Assembly (NCBI RefSeq): GCF_035222375.1
Contig: NC_085891.1
Span: 496,001-560,000 of the forward strand
Length of the DNA: 64,000 bases
Direction: 5' to 3'
From: Podospora pseudocomata
Taxonomy: Eukaryota; Ascomycota; Sordariomycetes; Sordariales; Podosporaceae
The notes under the pieces are model-generated. The model ran no database searches, had not been told where the DNA came from, and saw only the letters and a list, made by a program, of their open reading frames with translations. This document shows, one piece after another, positions 11,375 through 21,772 of this stretch (position 1 is its first letter; the number at the start of each line of letters is the position of its first letter). The position numbers and the translations under genes were made by a program.

Positions 11375-11409
11375 CCGGCAACAACAGACCATGCCCCTTG
11401 CCTACTTAT

Positions 11410-12054
11410 TTACATCCGACAGACCTCCAAAATCCACTCCACCACCTCCCTATTCACCCCCTTATCCAGCGGCATCTGATGGCCCCCCTCAAACCTCCTC
11501 ACTCGTCTCCCCGTCTCCCCAAAGAACCCAACCAACCGCTCGCTCTCCCCCCTCCAAGGATCCTCCCCCCCAATCAAATGAAAACTCTCCGTCCTCTCCG
11601 CCCTCCCCAACCCCAAACTCTCCTTCCAACCCCCCTCCCTCACCTCATCCCCCCCTCCCTGAAAAGGAACAGTCCCACAAACCCCAACCCAAAAGCTCAT
11701 CTCCCTCCCCCGTCTCTCCAACTCCCTCACCAACTCCATCCCCGCCTTAGCCCCCTGGCTAAACCCCACCACCCCAAAAAACGGCCCTTTCTTCTCAACC
11801 TCGGCTACCAATCTATCTAGCTCTGCCCAGCAGACTTCTTCTTCTGAGGGGGAGGAATCATCGAGCCACTTGAGGTAGGGCTCTGCCCCCTCAAAGAAAG
11901 GCAAGACCCCCGGACCGGGAGCGCACTCGTGGAAGCCGGGGAGGAAGACGGGCTCGAAATGGGGAGATAACAGGGACAAAAGATTGCGGGATTGGATCCG
12001 GAAGATGAGGGGGTTTGTGCCTGAGCCGTGGAGGAAGAGGATTTTGGGTTTCAT
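11410..12054 (-). CDS. FSH1-family serine hydrolase
   Basis: Single-exon 214-residue alpha/beta hydrolase. The start MKPKILFLHGSGTNP carries the first beta strand and oxyanion loop typical of FSH1 (yeast) and human OVCA2. The nucleophile elbow is GFSQG (Ser99). A candidate acid is Asp165 in GGEDPW, and a candidate catalytic His is His192 in GGHQMP. The length matches the family (about 210-260). Substrates are probably small esters or thioesters; family members also act as release enzymes in secondary-metabolite clusters, but no such cluster is next to it. No signal peptide is visible, so it is probably cytosolic. MITE copy 1 ends 36 bp beyond its stop codon. Confidence 0.85.
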   Translation of the reverse strand: MKPKILFLHGSGTNPLIFRIQSRNLLSLLSPHFEPVFLPGFHECAPGPGVLPFFEGAEPYLKWLDDSSPSEEEVCWAELDRLVAEVEKKGPFFGVVGFSQGAKAGMELVRELERRGREMSFWVGVCGTVPFQGGGDEVREGGWKESLGLGRAERTESFHLIGGEDPWRGESERLVGFFGETGRRVRRFEGGHQMPLDKGVNREVVEWILEVCRM

Positions 12055-12620
12055 GATTTTTTTTGCTTTGAGTGGTTTCTTGTTTTTGTTCTTTCAGCCT
12101 GAGATGGAAACAAACAAACAAACCAGGCGGTTTGACCAGAGAAGGGTTGCCAAGATGGAGGAGACACACCCCCTGTTGTTGTTCGATTTAGAGTGGTTAA
12201 CTTGGTTTATCCAGCAGGGGATGAAAGGGAAAAAAGATGAAAGATATTGTAGGACAACAGTGCGGCTGAGGAGATCAGAGTAGGGCGTTGAAAAGAAGGG
12301 TTACACTGCAGCTACAAGGCGAGCTTGTGGTGGTGGTGCGGATCGCCAAGGGCAGGATTAGAGGGATGTGGCCGAAACAGGAAAGTCACCGAATGTACAA
12401 ATGCACCGAAATACTCCGACCCAAGTGGACCGGAGTTAACATGTTGAGATAGAGGATCAGAGTCTGCCAGATGGAGCATGTTTATAGTACGCCTGCTTCG
12501 TGGTGCGCGTCAGTTGATGCTTCATGGTTTTTGTTGTGTGCAACTGAATCACATCAAAGGGACACAATCCAATCTTCATTATTCAATGCTCTATCCAAAC
12601 CTATTCAATTCACTGCCGTC
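12055..12620. other. Intergenic region
   Basis: About 570 bp between the start of the FSH1-like gene and the stop of the transporter gene. It should hold the FSH1-like promoter and the transporter 3' UTR. I see no further gene. Confidence 0.5.
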
Positions 12621-13980
12621 TTATCGTATCGTAGTTGGGGATAACAGCGGCAATCTTGGTGTCTTCTCACCTGCCGCAATTTCCCTGCTACTAACAGGCA
12701 ACAGTGTCCCCAGTTGTTGAGTTGACGGCCGACTTCTGTACAGCCATGTGGCAGCCACAACGACAGCTGCACCCATGGTGGCCTAGTCCATATAATCAGT
12801 ATCAGCTCCATAAGTACATGATTCAGAAAAAGAAAACCCACATGAAGCGTCATCCTCTCCCCAAAAACCACCGCCGTCCCAGCATAACTAACCACAATAC
12901 TCAAACTGGCGGCAAAGTTCTTGACCACATTGTCCGCATATGCAATGCAAACAGCCACAATCAAACCCCCAAGCGCCTGCAGACAGACCGTTGCCCACAC
13001 CACGGCATTGTACCCGGCAAAGAATCCACCATTTTGCGCAATATTGGCTCCGTCATACCATATCACCCCAATAAACAGTGCAGGAAAGATGCTAAAAAAG
13101 GATAGCTGTATGTTTCTGATCCATATGGAGCTGGTGTTCGAACCTAGGGAATCCTTGAGGATCTTTTCGAAGTAGACGCATGTGAGGCCTGAAATGAGGG
13201 ACGCTCCCACAACCGCGGCCAGGCCTTTCAGGGCATTGTGATGAACAGCAGGAGGTTGGGATGGGGAGGTGAATAAGGATGTGATCTTGTCTGTCCAGCT
13301 GGTGGCACTATTAACATCTGGTGTTGTTGGTGATAGTTGCACAAGGGCTACACCGAAGGTGAGGAGGAGAAGCCCCAGCCACTGACGCAGAGAAATGGTC
13401 CGGCCGAGAAGCAGGATACTGAAAAGGACCGTGGTGAGAATCTTGAGCTGGTATGTGACTTGGAAGGTGACGGCGTCGAGGTTGCTGATGGCCGTGTAGA
13501 CAAGCGAGTTTTGAAGAGTGTAGAGGGCTGCGGGCACGATGAGCTTCCAACTATCTGGGGCAAAGATGGAGCGGTAGAGATGTTGAGTTATTGCTGCTGA
13601 TGAAGATGAGGAATGAGAAGTAATAGTATCGTAGGTGGCGAGGAGTAATGAGGCTGATAGCTTGACAACTTCAACAACTAGAACGGCTGTTGATGTAAGA
13701 TATCGGGGTCGTGATCCTGTTGGGCTGTTGCGGGAATGGTGCATGACCATGACCAGGGCCGAGTTCTGGAGGACCAGCTGTCGGTAATTAATCAGTCCCA
13801 GTGTCCGGTCGGAATGAAAATAATTGCACGAGACTTAGCTACCATCAACAGAGACAAACGTTGGACAGACGAAAGCCATTGACGCGAGTGTGAATGTGTT
13901 GTGGTGGTGGTACTGGACCCCCCCGCTACGGCCCGCGCCGAAGAATCGGTGCTGTGGTGGACTTTTGCATCGCCAAGCAT
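12621..13980 (-). CDS. Nucleotide-sugar transporter (SLC35A / UDP-Gal or UDP-GlcNAc type)
   Basis: Three exons are proposed: 13843-13980, 12842-13777 and 12621-12782, with introns of 65 and 59 bp; 411 residues. Joining them restores family sequence at both edges: RLSLLM|LVLQNSALVMVMHHSR and ERMTLH|ATMGAAVVVAATWLYSR-like YRSRP. About ten hydrophobic segments are visible. Hallmarks are ALYTLQNSLVYTAISNLDAVTFQVTYQLKI in two overlapping blocks, the GLxxVYFEKILK motif, and NFAASLSIVVSYAGTAVVFGE near the end. The family moves UDP-sugars into the Golgi or ER lumen in exchange for UMP. The exact sugar cannot be told from sequence. Start chosen at MLGDAKVHHS. The N-terminal 40 residues are Ser/Thr-rich and poorly conserved. 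Confidence 0.88.
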
Positions 13981-14426
13981 GGCAAAAGATGGGACTGCTC
14001 CAGGGTCCAAAAAGTTTATCTCAACCTCGGTCGGTTGACTGAATCAACAAAACATCCAACTGGACTTCAACGGGACGACACAAACGAAGAAGAGATATGC
14101 GTTCTTTCTCGGGATGCCCGGCGGAGTGGCCAGCGGAGTGGCCCGCGTGACGCCTGCCGCAAACGTCCGTGGACAGCGAGGTGAGACAGAGCTCCAGCTG
14201 AAGGTGATACCGCTGACGGAACCCTTGCCAGCTGGTCGGGTACACAGTGTGCGACGACGATACCTCGCACGCCCTCCTCCTTCCGTCCCGATGCTACCTT
14301 ATCTTTCTTTACCTGTACATACAAGACACTCACTTGTTCACCCGAGTCTTCTTGTGCTGCCAGCTCGGATGAACTGATTCTGTATTTCTGTCTTGTTTTC
14401 CTTCCACGATTCCTCAGCACCCCCCA
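13981..14426. other. Divergent promoter region
   Basis: About 445 bp between the divergently transcribed nucleotide-sugar transporter and the PIG-L-like gene. Both products act in the secretory pathway, so shared regulation is possible but not shown. Open frames here have skewed composition and are not supported. Confidence 0.45.
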
Positions 14427-15595
14427 ATGCAGAAGCTGGCCGGGAAGCCTGCGCAACTGCTCGGCATGATCCCTCGTCGGGCTTCGCGCTGGCTTGTTCG
14501 GCTTGCCGTGCTCGCAGTGATTGTGCCGCTAATTCTCCAGTGGCTGGTCGCCTATGTCGTCGGGAGCGATGCCCGAATTCTTCCACCCGAGCTTCTTCTC
14601 GCCAGAAACCTCCTGCTCGTGACAGCCCACCCCGACGACGAGTGTCTATTCTTCTCTCCCAGCATTCTCGGAGCTCTTGATCGGAACAAGCGGGTGACTG
14701 GTGGATTGCTGGTCATGTCCACAGGTGTGTTTCTCCAGAAAGTCTCCGAACCTAGCCATTGAGGGGCCCCGGTGCTGACATACTGAACCCTGATATTGAT
14801 AGGCAACAACTACGGCAAAGGAGACACCAGGAAAACTGAGCTCGCCGGCTCGTGTAAAGCACTCGGCATCTCGGCGGATCGCTGCGTTGCCCTTGACCAT
14901 CCTGACCTCCAAGATAACCCCAGAGAGTGGTGGAACACTGAGCTCATCGAAGGGTTTGTGCATGAGCACGTGAGGAAATGGGACATTGATGCTGTTGGTG
15001 CCCGTTCTAGGCCCCGTGGCCCCCAAAAAAGCCAATCTCCCTTCTGATAGGGCTGACAGTGCAACCCTGCAGATCATCACATTCGACGAAGGTGGAGTGA
15101 GCGGACACATAAACCACAGAGCGGTCAGCGCCGCCGTCAGGTTAGTTTGTTTCTCCGTCACCCGAGCCCAACCCAATGGCCTTCGGACACATTCGCCCAG
15201 CGAGCTGTCAACTGACAAATGCGTCACAAAGTCACTACACTGCGACGAATCCCCAGTCGCCCATCGCGTACACGCTGACGACCACCTCTTTACTCCGAAA
15301 ATACACCATCCTGGGCGACCTCCCCTACACAGTGCTGCCCTTTTTGTGGCGCATTATCGAGGCGCTATCCTACCCCGCCATCACAGCTGAAGTCCGTGAA
15401 GGCGGCACGGCCTTGGTTGCGAATACTTGGCACCGATATCTCTTGACCCGTCGTGCTTTTGCCCAGCACGACAGCCAGTACAGCTGGGATCGGCACTTGT
15501 ACATGATTTTGAGCCGATATGTCTGGTTTAATGATCTGAAGAGGCTTCCCCACACGGCTGCTGACGAAGCATTCAGGACAGCCGTCAAGACCTAG
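14427..15595 (+). CDS. N-acetylglucosaminyl-phosphatidylinositol de-N-acetylase (PIG-L/GPI12)
   Basis: Four exons are proposed: 14427-14724, 14803-14993, 15073-15140 and 15232-15595; 306 residues. All three introns keep the frame and give family sequence at the joins, for example VMST|GNNYGKG and DA|IITFDEGGVSGH. An N-terminal membrane anchor spans residues 22-45. The metal-binding signature AHPDDE is at 67-72, and GHINH supplies a further His, as in PIG-L. The enzyme removes acetate from GlcNAc-PI on the cytosolic face of the ER, the second step of GPI-anchor synthesis. Intron 2 starts GTTGGT, a rare 5' site, and intron 3 ends AAG; both are forced by the frame. The C-terminal 40 residues match the family end (WFNDLKRLP). 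Confidence 0.9.
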
Positions 15596-16275
15596 AAACA
15601 AAGAAATTAGAAATACAACTGTGGCTTGGAAATGATTCGAATCGCGGGTGATGTGCCAAAACGAGTAAGACGCCCTGAAGATGCTAGAGCCATGCAAGGC
15701 AGCGGCATTAAGCTCTTAGCGCTGACTTGGCGTCCATCAGGCTGGAATCTGGCCATGCCAAACTGGTCGAGGGGCTCTCACCGATCCCTGCTTGGTATCA
15801 ACCCAGCTTACACAGTATGAGCATCCTGCATTCGGTACATGCCAGGCCATCAGCCGCAAAGAAACGCTCCTTCCAATGATCTGTGTTTTCTTTGTTGGGC
15901 TGGGGTCACACCACGAACAAAGAAGGACCATTCGTGTGGCCCCCATGACATGGGATGGGATAGAATGGCGTCGACCGGGCCTTGAGCGGCGCCGAGAGTG
16001 ACTCGAGTGGGGGGGTGCCCAGCTCCTCGGCGCCGTCTTGCTTCCCAGCCCACCACGTCTTTTGATCTTTTCGGTTTGCGTCTTTCTGTTTGCCATCTCT
16101 TGCTCGCTATACGGCACCAGACCCATCGACGAGCCACAATCATTACTCGAGTCGCCCATCGCCAGTCTCAGAGCCTGACACTGCCAGCGCGGGCCCTCGG
16201 TCTCCCCCGTTCTTCGGTCGACCGTTACGACAATCCGTTGCGAATGACAACAATCGCACAACACAAACGAAAGAA
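15596..16275. other. Intergenic region upstream of the GT32 gene
   Basis: About 680 bp with no supported gene. It probably includes the 3' UTR of the PIG-L-like gene and the promoter of the glycosyltransferase at 16276. Confidence 0.5.
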
Positions 16276-17453
16276 ATGGGCCTCCTTCCTCTCCACCACA
16301 CCCGCCACCACTCCACCCCTACTTCCAAAACTCCTCGGTCCTCCCGCACCTCCTCCCCTTCCACGCGGCGACGGTCTGGTATCATCCTCCAGAGGATAGC
16401 CTGCTTGCTTATCACTGTTGCGATAGTAGGGCTCTGGTGCGCAAGGGATCTGGTGTATGACTCGTACACGCTTGCTGCGCTGCCGCTGTTGAAATGGAGG
16501 CAGGGTGCCTCGAGTTTCTATCTCTCGGTGGAGAATGATGGGTTTGATGTAACGTTTGAGTCGTATGATGTTAATCAGACGTCGACCAGGGGAGAGGAAG
16601 GATATGAGGATAGGGTGCCGGGTATATTGCACCATATTGCCTTGGGGCCGCAGGAGAACCAGAAGGAGGGGTGGCAGGAGGCGAGGGAGAGGTGTGTGGA
16701 GTTGCATCCTGGGTGGGAGGCCATGTTGTGGACGGACGAGAAGGCTGATGAGCTGGTGAGGGAGCACTACCCTGAGATGCTGGGGCTGTGGGAGGGGGAA
16801 GAGGGGTACAGGTATGGTATTCAGAAGGTGGATGCGCTGAGGTATATGGTTTTGTATCGATATGGGGGTAGGTTTTCTATCTTCTCCGAGTTTGGAAGGT
16901 GGCGGCAAAAACTGACTGGTGTTTCACAGGTGTCATCTTGGATATGGACCTCCAATGCAAGCGCGCCCTCGGCCCTCTCCGCCGCTTCGACTTTGTCGCT
17001 CCCGCCGCAAACCCAACTGGCTTCTCGATCGGTTTCATGATGGCTGAGAAGGGCAACGAGTTTGTCGGAGAGCTGGTTGCCAACCTGAAGAGGTACAACA
17101 GGCACTGGCTCGGACTTCCCTATCCGACAGTCATGTTCTCGACTGGGTGTCACTACGCCTCCACTATTCATGCCTTCTTCCGCGGTGATCGCAGCAAGTT
17201 GAAGATCTTGGGCGGTACCAAGGACAACAAAAAGCTGCATATGCTGAGCGGACCTGTCAACACGCCCCTATTCAAGCATCTTGGAAGCTCGAGCTGGCAC
17301 TCATATGATGCCGCTATGATTGTGAATTTGGGCAAGTCGGTGGGTGGATCACGCTGGAGGCTGCCCATTATGTTTCTGCTTGCTTGTGGGCTGTTTTTCT
17401 TGGTTATTAGGAGAATCAGGAGGAGGAGGAGGGTCGCGAGTCTGAAGGTGTAA
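16276..17453 (+). CDS. GT32 glycosyltransferase (SUR1/CSH1-like inositolphosphoceramide mannosyltransferase)
   Basis: Two exons, 16276-16867 and 16930-17453, with a 62-bp GTAGGT...CACAG intron; 371 residues. A membrane segment lies at about residues 35-58, followed by a luminal domain. GILHHIALG, LHPGWEAMLWTDE, KVDALRYMVLYRYGG|VILDMD are the ordered blocks of GT32 enzymes; D202-M-D204 is the DxD metal/nucleotide-sugar site. A second hydrophobic segment near the C-terminus (PIMFLLACGLFFLVI) is followed by an Arg-rich tail. The topology, with membrane segments at both ends, fits the SUR1/CSH1 group that adds mannose to inositolphosphoceramide better than OCH1. The start ATG lies just before a Ser/Thr/Pro-rich cytosolic tail. 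Next to the PIG-L-like gene, this is the second glycolipid-pathway gene in a row. Confidence 0.85.
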
Positions 17454-17895
17454 TGCAAAAGAGTGGAAGGGTGTATCATGACCTCTTTGGATATGGAATG
17501 TGAGGCTGGGTAATGACTGGAGTTACGGAGTTGGATAAGCATGCGGTTGTCACCTTGTGAGTCGTTGGGGTCTTGGGCTAATGATACCTACGGCATTTGT
17601 TGGATAGCAGATTAGCCATCGGCTGACATCTCTTTATTGTTATTAATACTTAATAAAAATACTCATCTCCTGAACATCATCACATGCGCCGGTGACAATA
17701 ACTCGGGGCAACAAAGAAAGTTGTAATAATTGGTACGAATGAAATTAGATTGGTTCTTATCGATCCTGTCCCATGACTTTTGTCTAGGGCTTTTTGCGAT
17801 GAAGGGCTCGGCCGTTGAGCAAGGTGTGCCAGGCCTTCAGGAATATTTCCTGGTTGCTTTACATCTGCTGGCTAGGTATGCTGTCCACGCTCCCC
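17454..17895. other. Intergenic region
   Basis: About 440 bp between two converging genes. It should hold both 3' UTRs. AT-rich around 17630-17740. No gene seen. Confidence 0.5.
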
Positions 17896-18219
17896 TTACC
17901 TCTTTTTGGAAGGGGCGGACATGCTTTCCAACATGTTGCTCAGAGTACGGATGTTCTTCTGAGACTTTTGAAAGTCGTACCTGGGCTTACCGTTGGGGGT
18001 AGAAACAGGAGGGAGGCTGGCAAGCATGTTGCCAAGCTTGCTGAGGTTCTGTCTGCCCTGCTGGACGTTGTACTTGGCAGGCTGGGGCCTGGGGCCATAC
18101 GAAACCTGAGCGGGAGGCCCGGCCCAAAACTGACTCTGCTTCGTCGTGTTACTCCTCGAACACTTGGCTGAGTCCCGAGTTGGGTTGAGCAGGTTGCTGA
18201 TGTTCATTCTGAAAGACAT
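17896..18219 (-). CDS. Small protein with repeated Asn-Leu/Met-Leu motif, function unknown
   Basis: A 107-residue single-exon frame. It shows an internal pattern: MNISNLLNP at the start, then RQNLSKLGNMLASLPPVS and QKNIRTLSNMLESMSAPS, so a short helical motif (N-(I/L)-x-x-L-x-N-(M/L)-L) occurs two to three times. It is basic overall (ending PSKKR), with no signal peptide or membrane segment. A TATATATATATACATATAT tract lies about 40-60 bp upstream on the coding strand. I recognise no family. The internal repetition with preserved spacing is the main reason to believe it is coding. Confidence 0.5.
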   Translation of the reverse strand: MSFRMNISNLLNPTRDSAKCSRSNTTKQSQFWAGPPAQVSYGPRPQPAKYNVQQGRQNLSKLGNMLASLPPVSTPNGKPRYDFQKSQKNIRTLSNMLESMSAPSKKR

Positions 18220-19244
18220 CTTTGGTTTTGGTGTTGGTAGGGACTGACTTGGTTGGGTATATATATATACATATATTCGTTGACAAATGGAATAGATGGT
18301 TGTGATTGATTGACTGAGGTGCGTTGGCCTGAAGAATTGAATTTGATGGTGAACTAGATGGCTCTATATATCTACTTCGAGTCACAAAGAAGCATGTCCC
18401 GTGGCGGTAGAGGATCGCTTGAACATAGGGAGTTGTTCTTAAAATTAGCGGTTACAACAAAGGAGCACTCCGCAAATAAGGGTTTTCTTTTTTTGCAAGG
18501 AAAGATATTGTAATCGTCAAGTAGGAAAGACAAAGGCACATTCTTCTCATAGTAACAAGTCTATTATCGGCATCAGTAACTTGCAAGGAACTGCATCTTA
18601 GCTGATCCTCAAGCTATGCTACCTGGTATTTGGACTGCATTTCCTTGGAAGAACGTTCGATCATGTCTAGGCCAACTTACAACCATGAGAGTCGTTGCAC
18701 TTTTAATTTTAAAGCAAATACTTTATCGGCTTAGTTTCGATCATAGCTGCAGCTGTTGGATCCGCGGCCCGTACGTTCCATAGGCCGCCCCCCTTTTTAC
18801 CCCTTTCAGTCCGGATGGTTCAACGTCCCTGCATCATGCTACATCTAGTACGGACCATGGATATGAATGGTAAGAATGCGGGGCACTGATACCCCCCAAG
18901 TCGCACACGAGGTGACACTGCAGGCTGTTGACGAACAAGCCCAGGGGATGCAGCTTATGATTTGACAGTTAGCAGTCATATTCTACCATCTCTTCCTTTG
19001 ACATAGGTAAAAGCGAGCTGTCAGTGCAAGCGAACCAAGAAATATGGTTGGCTTGGAATTTAATGCAACCTCACATGATGGCTAACCGTTCTGTCGCGAG
19101 ATGGGCGACTACTTGAAGCCTCATTCCCACACCGAGCGTTTCTCAGTCCCCCGTTCCACTGATTCAGTCGTACATCACCGCTGATGTCTGGTCGTTCCGG
19201 TTTGGCTACCCCAGTCCCTTCCAGATCAAGTCTCACTGCTTATC
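18220..19244. other. Intergenic region of about 1 kb
   Basis: Begins with an AT-rich promoter-like tract of the minus-strand small gene (18255-18275). I see no open frame of note, no repeat and no RNA gene. The right end is the promoter of the secreted-protein gene at 19320. Confidence 0.5.
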
Positions 19245-19252
19245 TATAAAAC
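19245..19252 (+). promoter_or_regulatory. TATA box of the small secreted protein gene
   Basis: A TATAAAAC sequence lies 68 bp upstream of the ATG at 19320, a normal position for a short fungal leader. Confidence 0.5.
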
Positions 19253-19319
19253 CTTCCTTGTCCTCATCATGGTTCCTGCATCTAATTAACCTCCTGTAAT
19301 CATGCCCACAGCAGCTAAC

Positions 19320-19895
19320 ATGACCCGCCTTTTTGTCTCTGTACTTGCACTCTTTCTCGCCAGGTAGCATCCCCCTTCAAGAACTACATATTTCATCGCA
19401 GACTAATCTCGAGCAGCACCCTCGCAAATAAAATCTCCACACCACGCAGGGCCGGCTGCTCCTCATTCACCACCCGCTACAGCACCGTAACCGAGCACTT
19501 CCCAACCGCCACCATCACCCAAACAGACGACGGACACTCTCCGCCAACCACAATGGAGATGACCAGCCTACCTGACTCCTGCACATTCACCGGCACCCAG
19601 ACTTTTTACTCCAGCAGCGGGTGCGATCTAACCTGCTCGACTGGCTTTTGTATCATTGATGGTAAATTTGCTATCTCTGCTGACCCGTTGAATGGAGAGT
19701 AGGTGTGCTGATAACAAGAAAATAGCTGCCGCCACCAGGTCATGCGGCTGTTCGAAGGTCGAGATTGAAACAGTGACGACGACGGTGTGCCCGACCAGGA
19801 CGCCTTGCTATCAGTGTTATACCGGGTGGGGGACGTTCTTTTATGATTTGCCTTGTCCTACTTCTGTGCCGGTGCCTACTGGCTATGGGGTGTAA
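19320..19895 (+). CDS. Small secreted Cys-rich protein (effector-like)
   Basis: Three exons are proposed: 19320-19363, 19417-19661 and 19726-19895; 152 residues. Both introns (53 and 64 bp, GTAGCA...GAGCAG and GTAAAT...AATAG) fall inside codons and keep the frame. The signal peptide is MTRLFVSVLALFLAS followed by TLAN. The mature chain has about a dozen Cys, with CSSFTTRYSTVTE, DSCTFTGTQTFY, SCGCSKVEIETVTTTVCP and a final CYQCYTGWGTFFYD. The last blocks are familiar from an uncharacterised group of Sordariomycete secreted proteins. An in-frame ATG six codons earlier (19302) is a less likely start because it would bury the signal peptide. Role unknown; disulphide-rich secreted proteins of this size often act at the cell surface or against other organisms. 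Confidence 0.75.
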
Positions 19896-20352
19896 GATAC
19901 GGGATGTGTATATAGAGAACAAAAAGGGGCAAGGGGTCGTTCTTGTGGGGATTGGAATCTAGAATGGTGCTGATGCTGTGTGGAGACGGGTAAAATAGGG
20001 GTAAATAGGGGCCAAGCTTACCCTGTCAATAGGTAGTCATCTTAGTGTTCTTTGCAAGCCGTCTTTTATTTTTTTTCACTACGCCACTGGTTTACAGAAA
20101 GCAAGGAACTACCACGGAAAGCTTAGGGATTGAATGAAAAGGGACGAGTCCGCTCAGACCTCCTATGGTGGCGCGCAACACCACTGACCTCGACATTGCG
20201 TCACCTACACGCCGTACTCTGGAAATGGCTTTCCTCCGATTTCTAGTCTTTACAGGAGACGGTTTCGGTCAAATAGACAGGGCATATGACCTGTGTCACA
20301 ATCATTTGGCTTTACTTCACCACTCCAGCATAGGTACACCACCGACGCCAGC
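19896..20352. other. Intergenic region
   Basis: About 460 bp between two genes on the same strand. It probably holds the 3' UTR of the secreted-protein gene and the promoter of the gene at 20353. No other feature seen. Confidence 0.5.
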
Positions 20353-20803
20353 ATGAACCGTGTCATCCTCCGCCCAGTTCAACGCAGCTTCATGGCCGGT
20401 ACCGGCTGCATGCCTCCGCTGCTTCCTCCTATCCGTCCCGTTTCTGGTGTTTCCACCAAGAGACGCATGGCATTTGTCACTCGTAAACCAGGCTCAACCT
20501 ACATTCCCAAATTCAGACCTGGAGATAACAAGTAGGTCATCACAGAGGTCAGGGCTGTTTCTTGAACAGGCAGGCACTGACCAGCTCTGCATTAGACTAA
20601 CAACTCTAATCGGCGCCATCTTCGTGCTTGGCGGTATCTACGTCTTTCAGTCTGGACGTGGCTTTCCCAACGGGGATGTAGCGGAGAAGTACCTGCCAAA
20701 GGATGTTGGGAACCATCGACAGGGAACGGTGAACAAGGACTACAAGGCTTACAATGCTTGGGTCACTGAAGGGAAGAAGTCATCATCTGTTGGCAAAAGC
20801 TGA
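20353..20803 (+). CDS. Small single-pass membrane protein, probably mitochondrial
   Basis: Two exons, 20353-20531 and 20596-20803, with a 64-bp GTAGGT...ATTAG intron that has a CACTGAC branch site; 128 residues. The N-terminus MNRVILRPVQRSFMAG is rich in Arg and Ser and lacks acidic residues, like a mitochondrial targeting sequence. After the join (GDN-K-LTTLIGAIFVLGG) a single hydrophobic segment follows, then a polar tail containing DVAEKYLPKDVGNHRQG and ending in Lys/Ser. Conserved-looking TYIPKFRPGDNK and AEKYLP blocks suggest a real fungal family, but I cannot name it. A small inner-membrane subunit or assembly factor is possible. Confidence 0.6.
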
Positions 20804-21152
20804 GGGTTTGTTAGTCTGTTATCATGTTGATTTTAAGCATTGTGAATAAAAAAAAGGCTCTGGCATTCTACACACATGTCGACAGAAACCCGCTAGCAAA
20901 TCGGGCAAGTTTTGTTATATAGGTTCATGCTCCTGCCGGCGAATCTAGTATCAAATGTGAAATGTATCCAAGGTAGCTACTCTTAGAACAGGAAAGAAAG
21001 TAGGGCCGAGGCTAAGCTAGACCCGTGCGATCAATGTGAAAAAGAAATGCTGTCATTGTCTCCCACGCACCCCCACCCCTCCGTTCAGAATCGTCCAGAT
21101 CCCGCCCTCACGCCCACCCGTTTGCTTGTCAAGACTGACTAGGGTGCTAGCC
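20804..21152. other. Intergenic region
   Basis: About 350 bp between converging genes; should contain both 3' UTRs. Nothing else seen. Confidence 0.5.
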
Positions 21153-21772
21153 CTAGCAGAAACCGACATTGGGGAGGGTGTAGCCGTAGCTCACTGTCCC
21201 CTGGCCAAACGAGAACCAGCCTGGAGTCGTGGTTCCGCAGTGGCTAGTAGTTTGACCGAGAAAGTTGTGGATCTCATTGCGGCGGCAGGTCGTTCCTCTG
21301 TCTCCCTGGTAGTTGCAGCCATATGCAACGGCACCATTCACGCCTGCGTTGAATGTTAGTTGGAATGACACCACTTCGATTGATGAAAAGGATATTGTAT
21401 TGACTTACTCGACCAAGCCCTCGGTGAGTTGAAAAACCAACCGTCGCCACAACCGTTGGCGAGCGCGTTGATAGCGTTCTGGCGGTTATTGGAATCAAGC
21501 CATCCGGCTCGGTTGTAGTCGCAGTGAGGGCCAAAACTGCCCTGGCGTTTGTGCAGCGAGGCCACTTCGGCAGGCGCGGTGATGTTCACATCTGCGACAC
21601 GCTCAAAGGCGACTGATCCATCATCGGCCAGCTTTTCGATGTAGATACCATCTGGAAGTCCCTCAGGCAACCCAGCCTTAGCCACGTTACTGGCACTGGC
21701 CTCGGTGGGGAGAGCGAAGGCAGTGTTGAAAGCGGCCAAGGCGGCAAGAACAGAGGAGAATGAGGCCTTCAT
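21153..21772 (-). CDS. Secreted Cys-rich protein with Kex2-type propeptide
   Basis: Two exons, 21409-21772 and 21153-21343, with a 65-bp intron (GTAAGT, CTAAC, CGCAG); 184 residues. The signal peptide is MKASFSSVLAALAAFNTAFA. A propeptide rich in Ala and Glu runs to LHKRQ (about residues 74-77), a Kex2-type cleavage site. The mature part starts GSFGPHCDYNRAGWLD and has six Cys, including NGCGDGWF, YGCNYQ, TTCRRNE, SHCGT and a C-terminal FC. NRQNAINALANGCG and GWFSFGQGTVSYGY are strongly patterned. It resembles an uncharacterised group of Sordariales secreted proteins. A TATAAGAG box lies about 120 bp upstream. Function unknown; it could be an antimicrobial or wall-associated protein. Confidence 0.75.
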
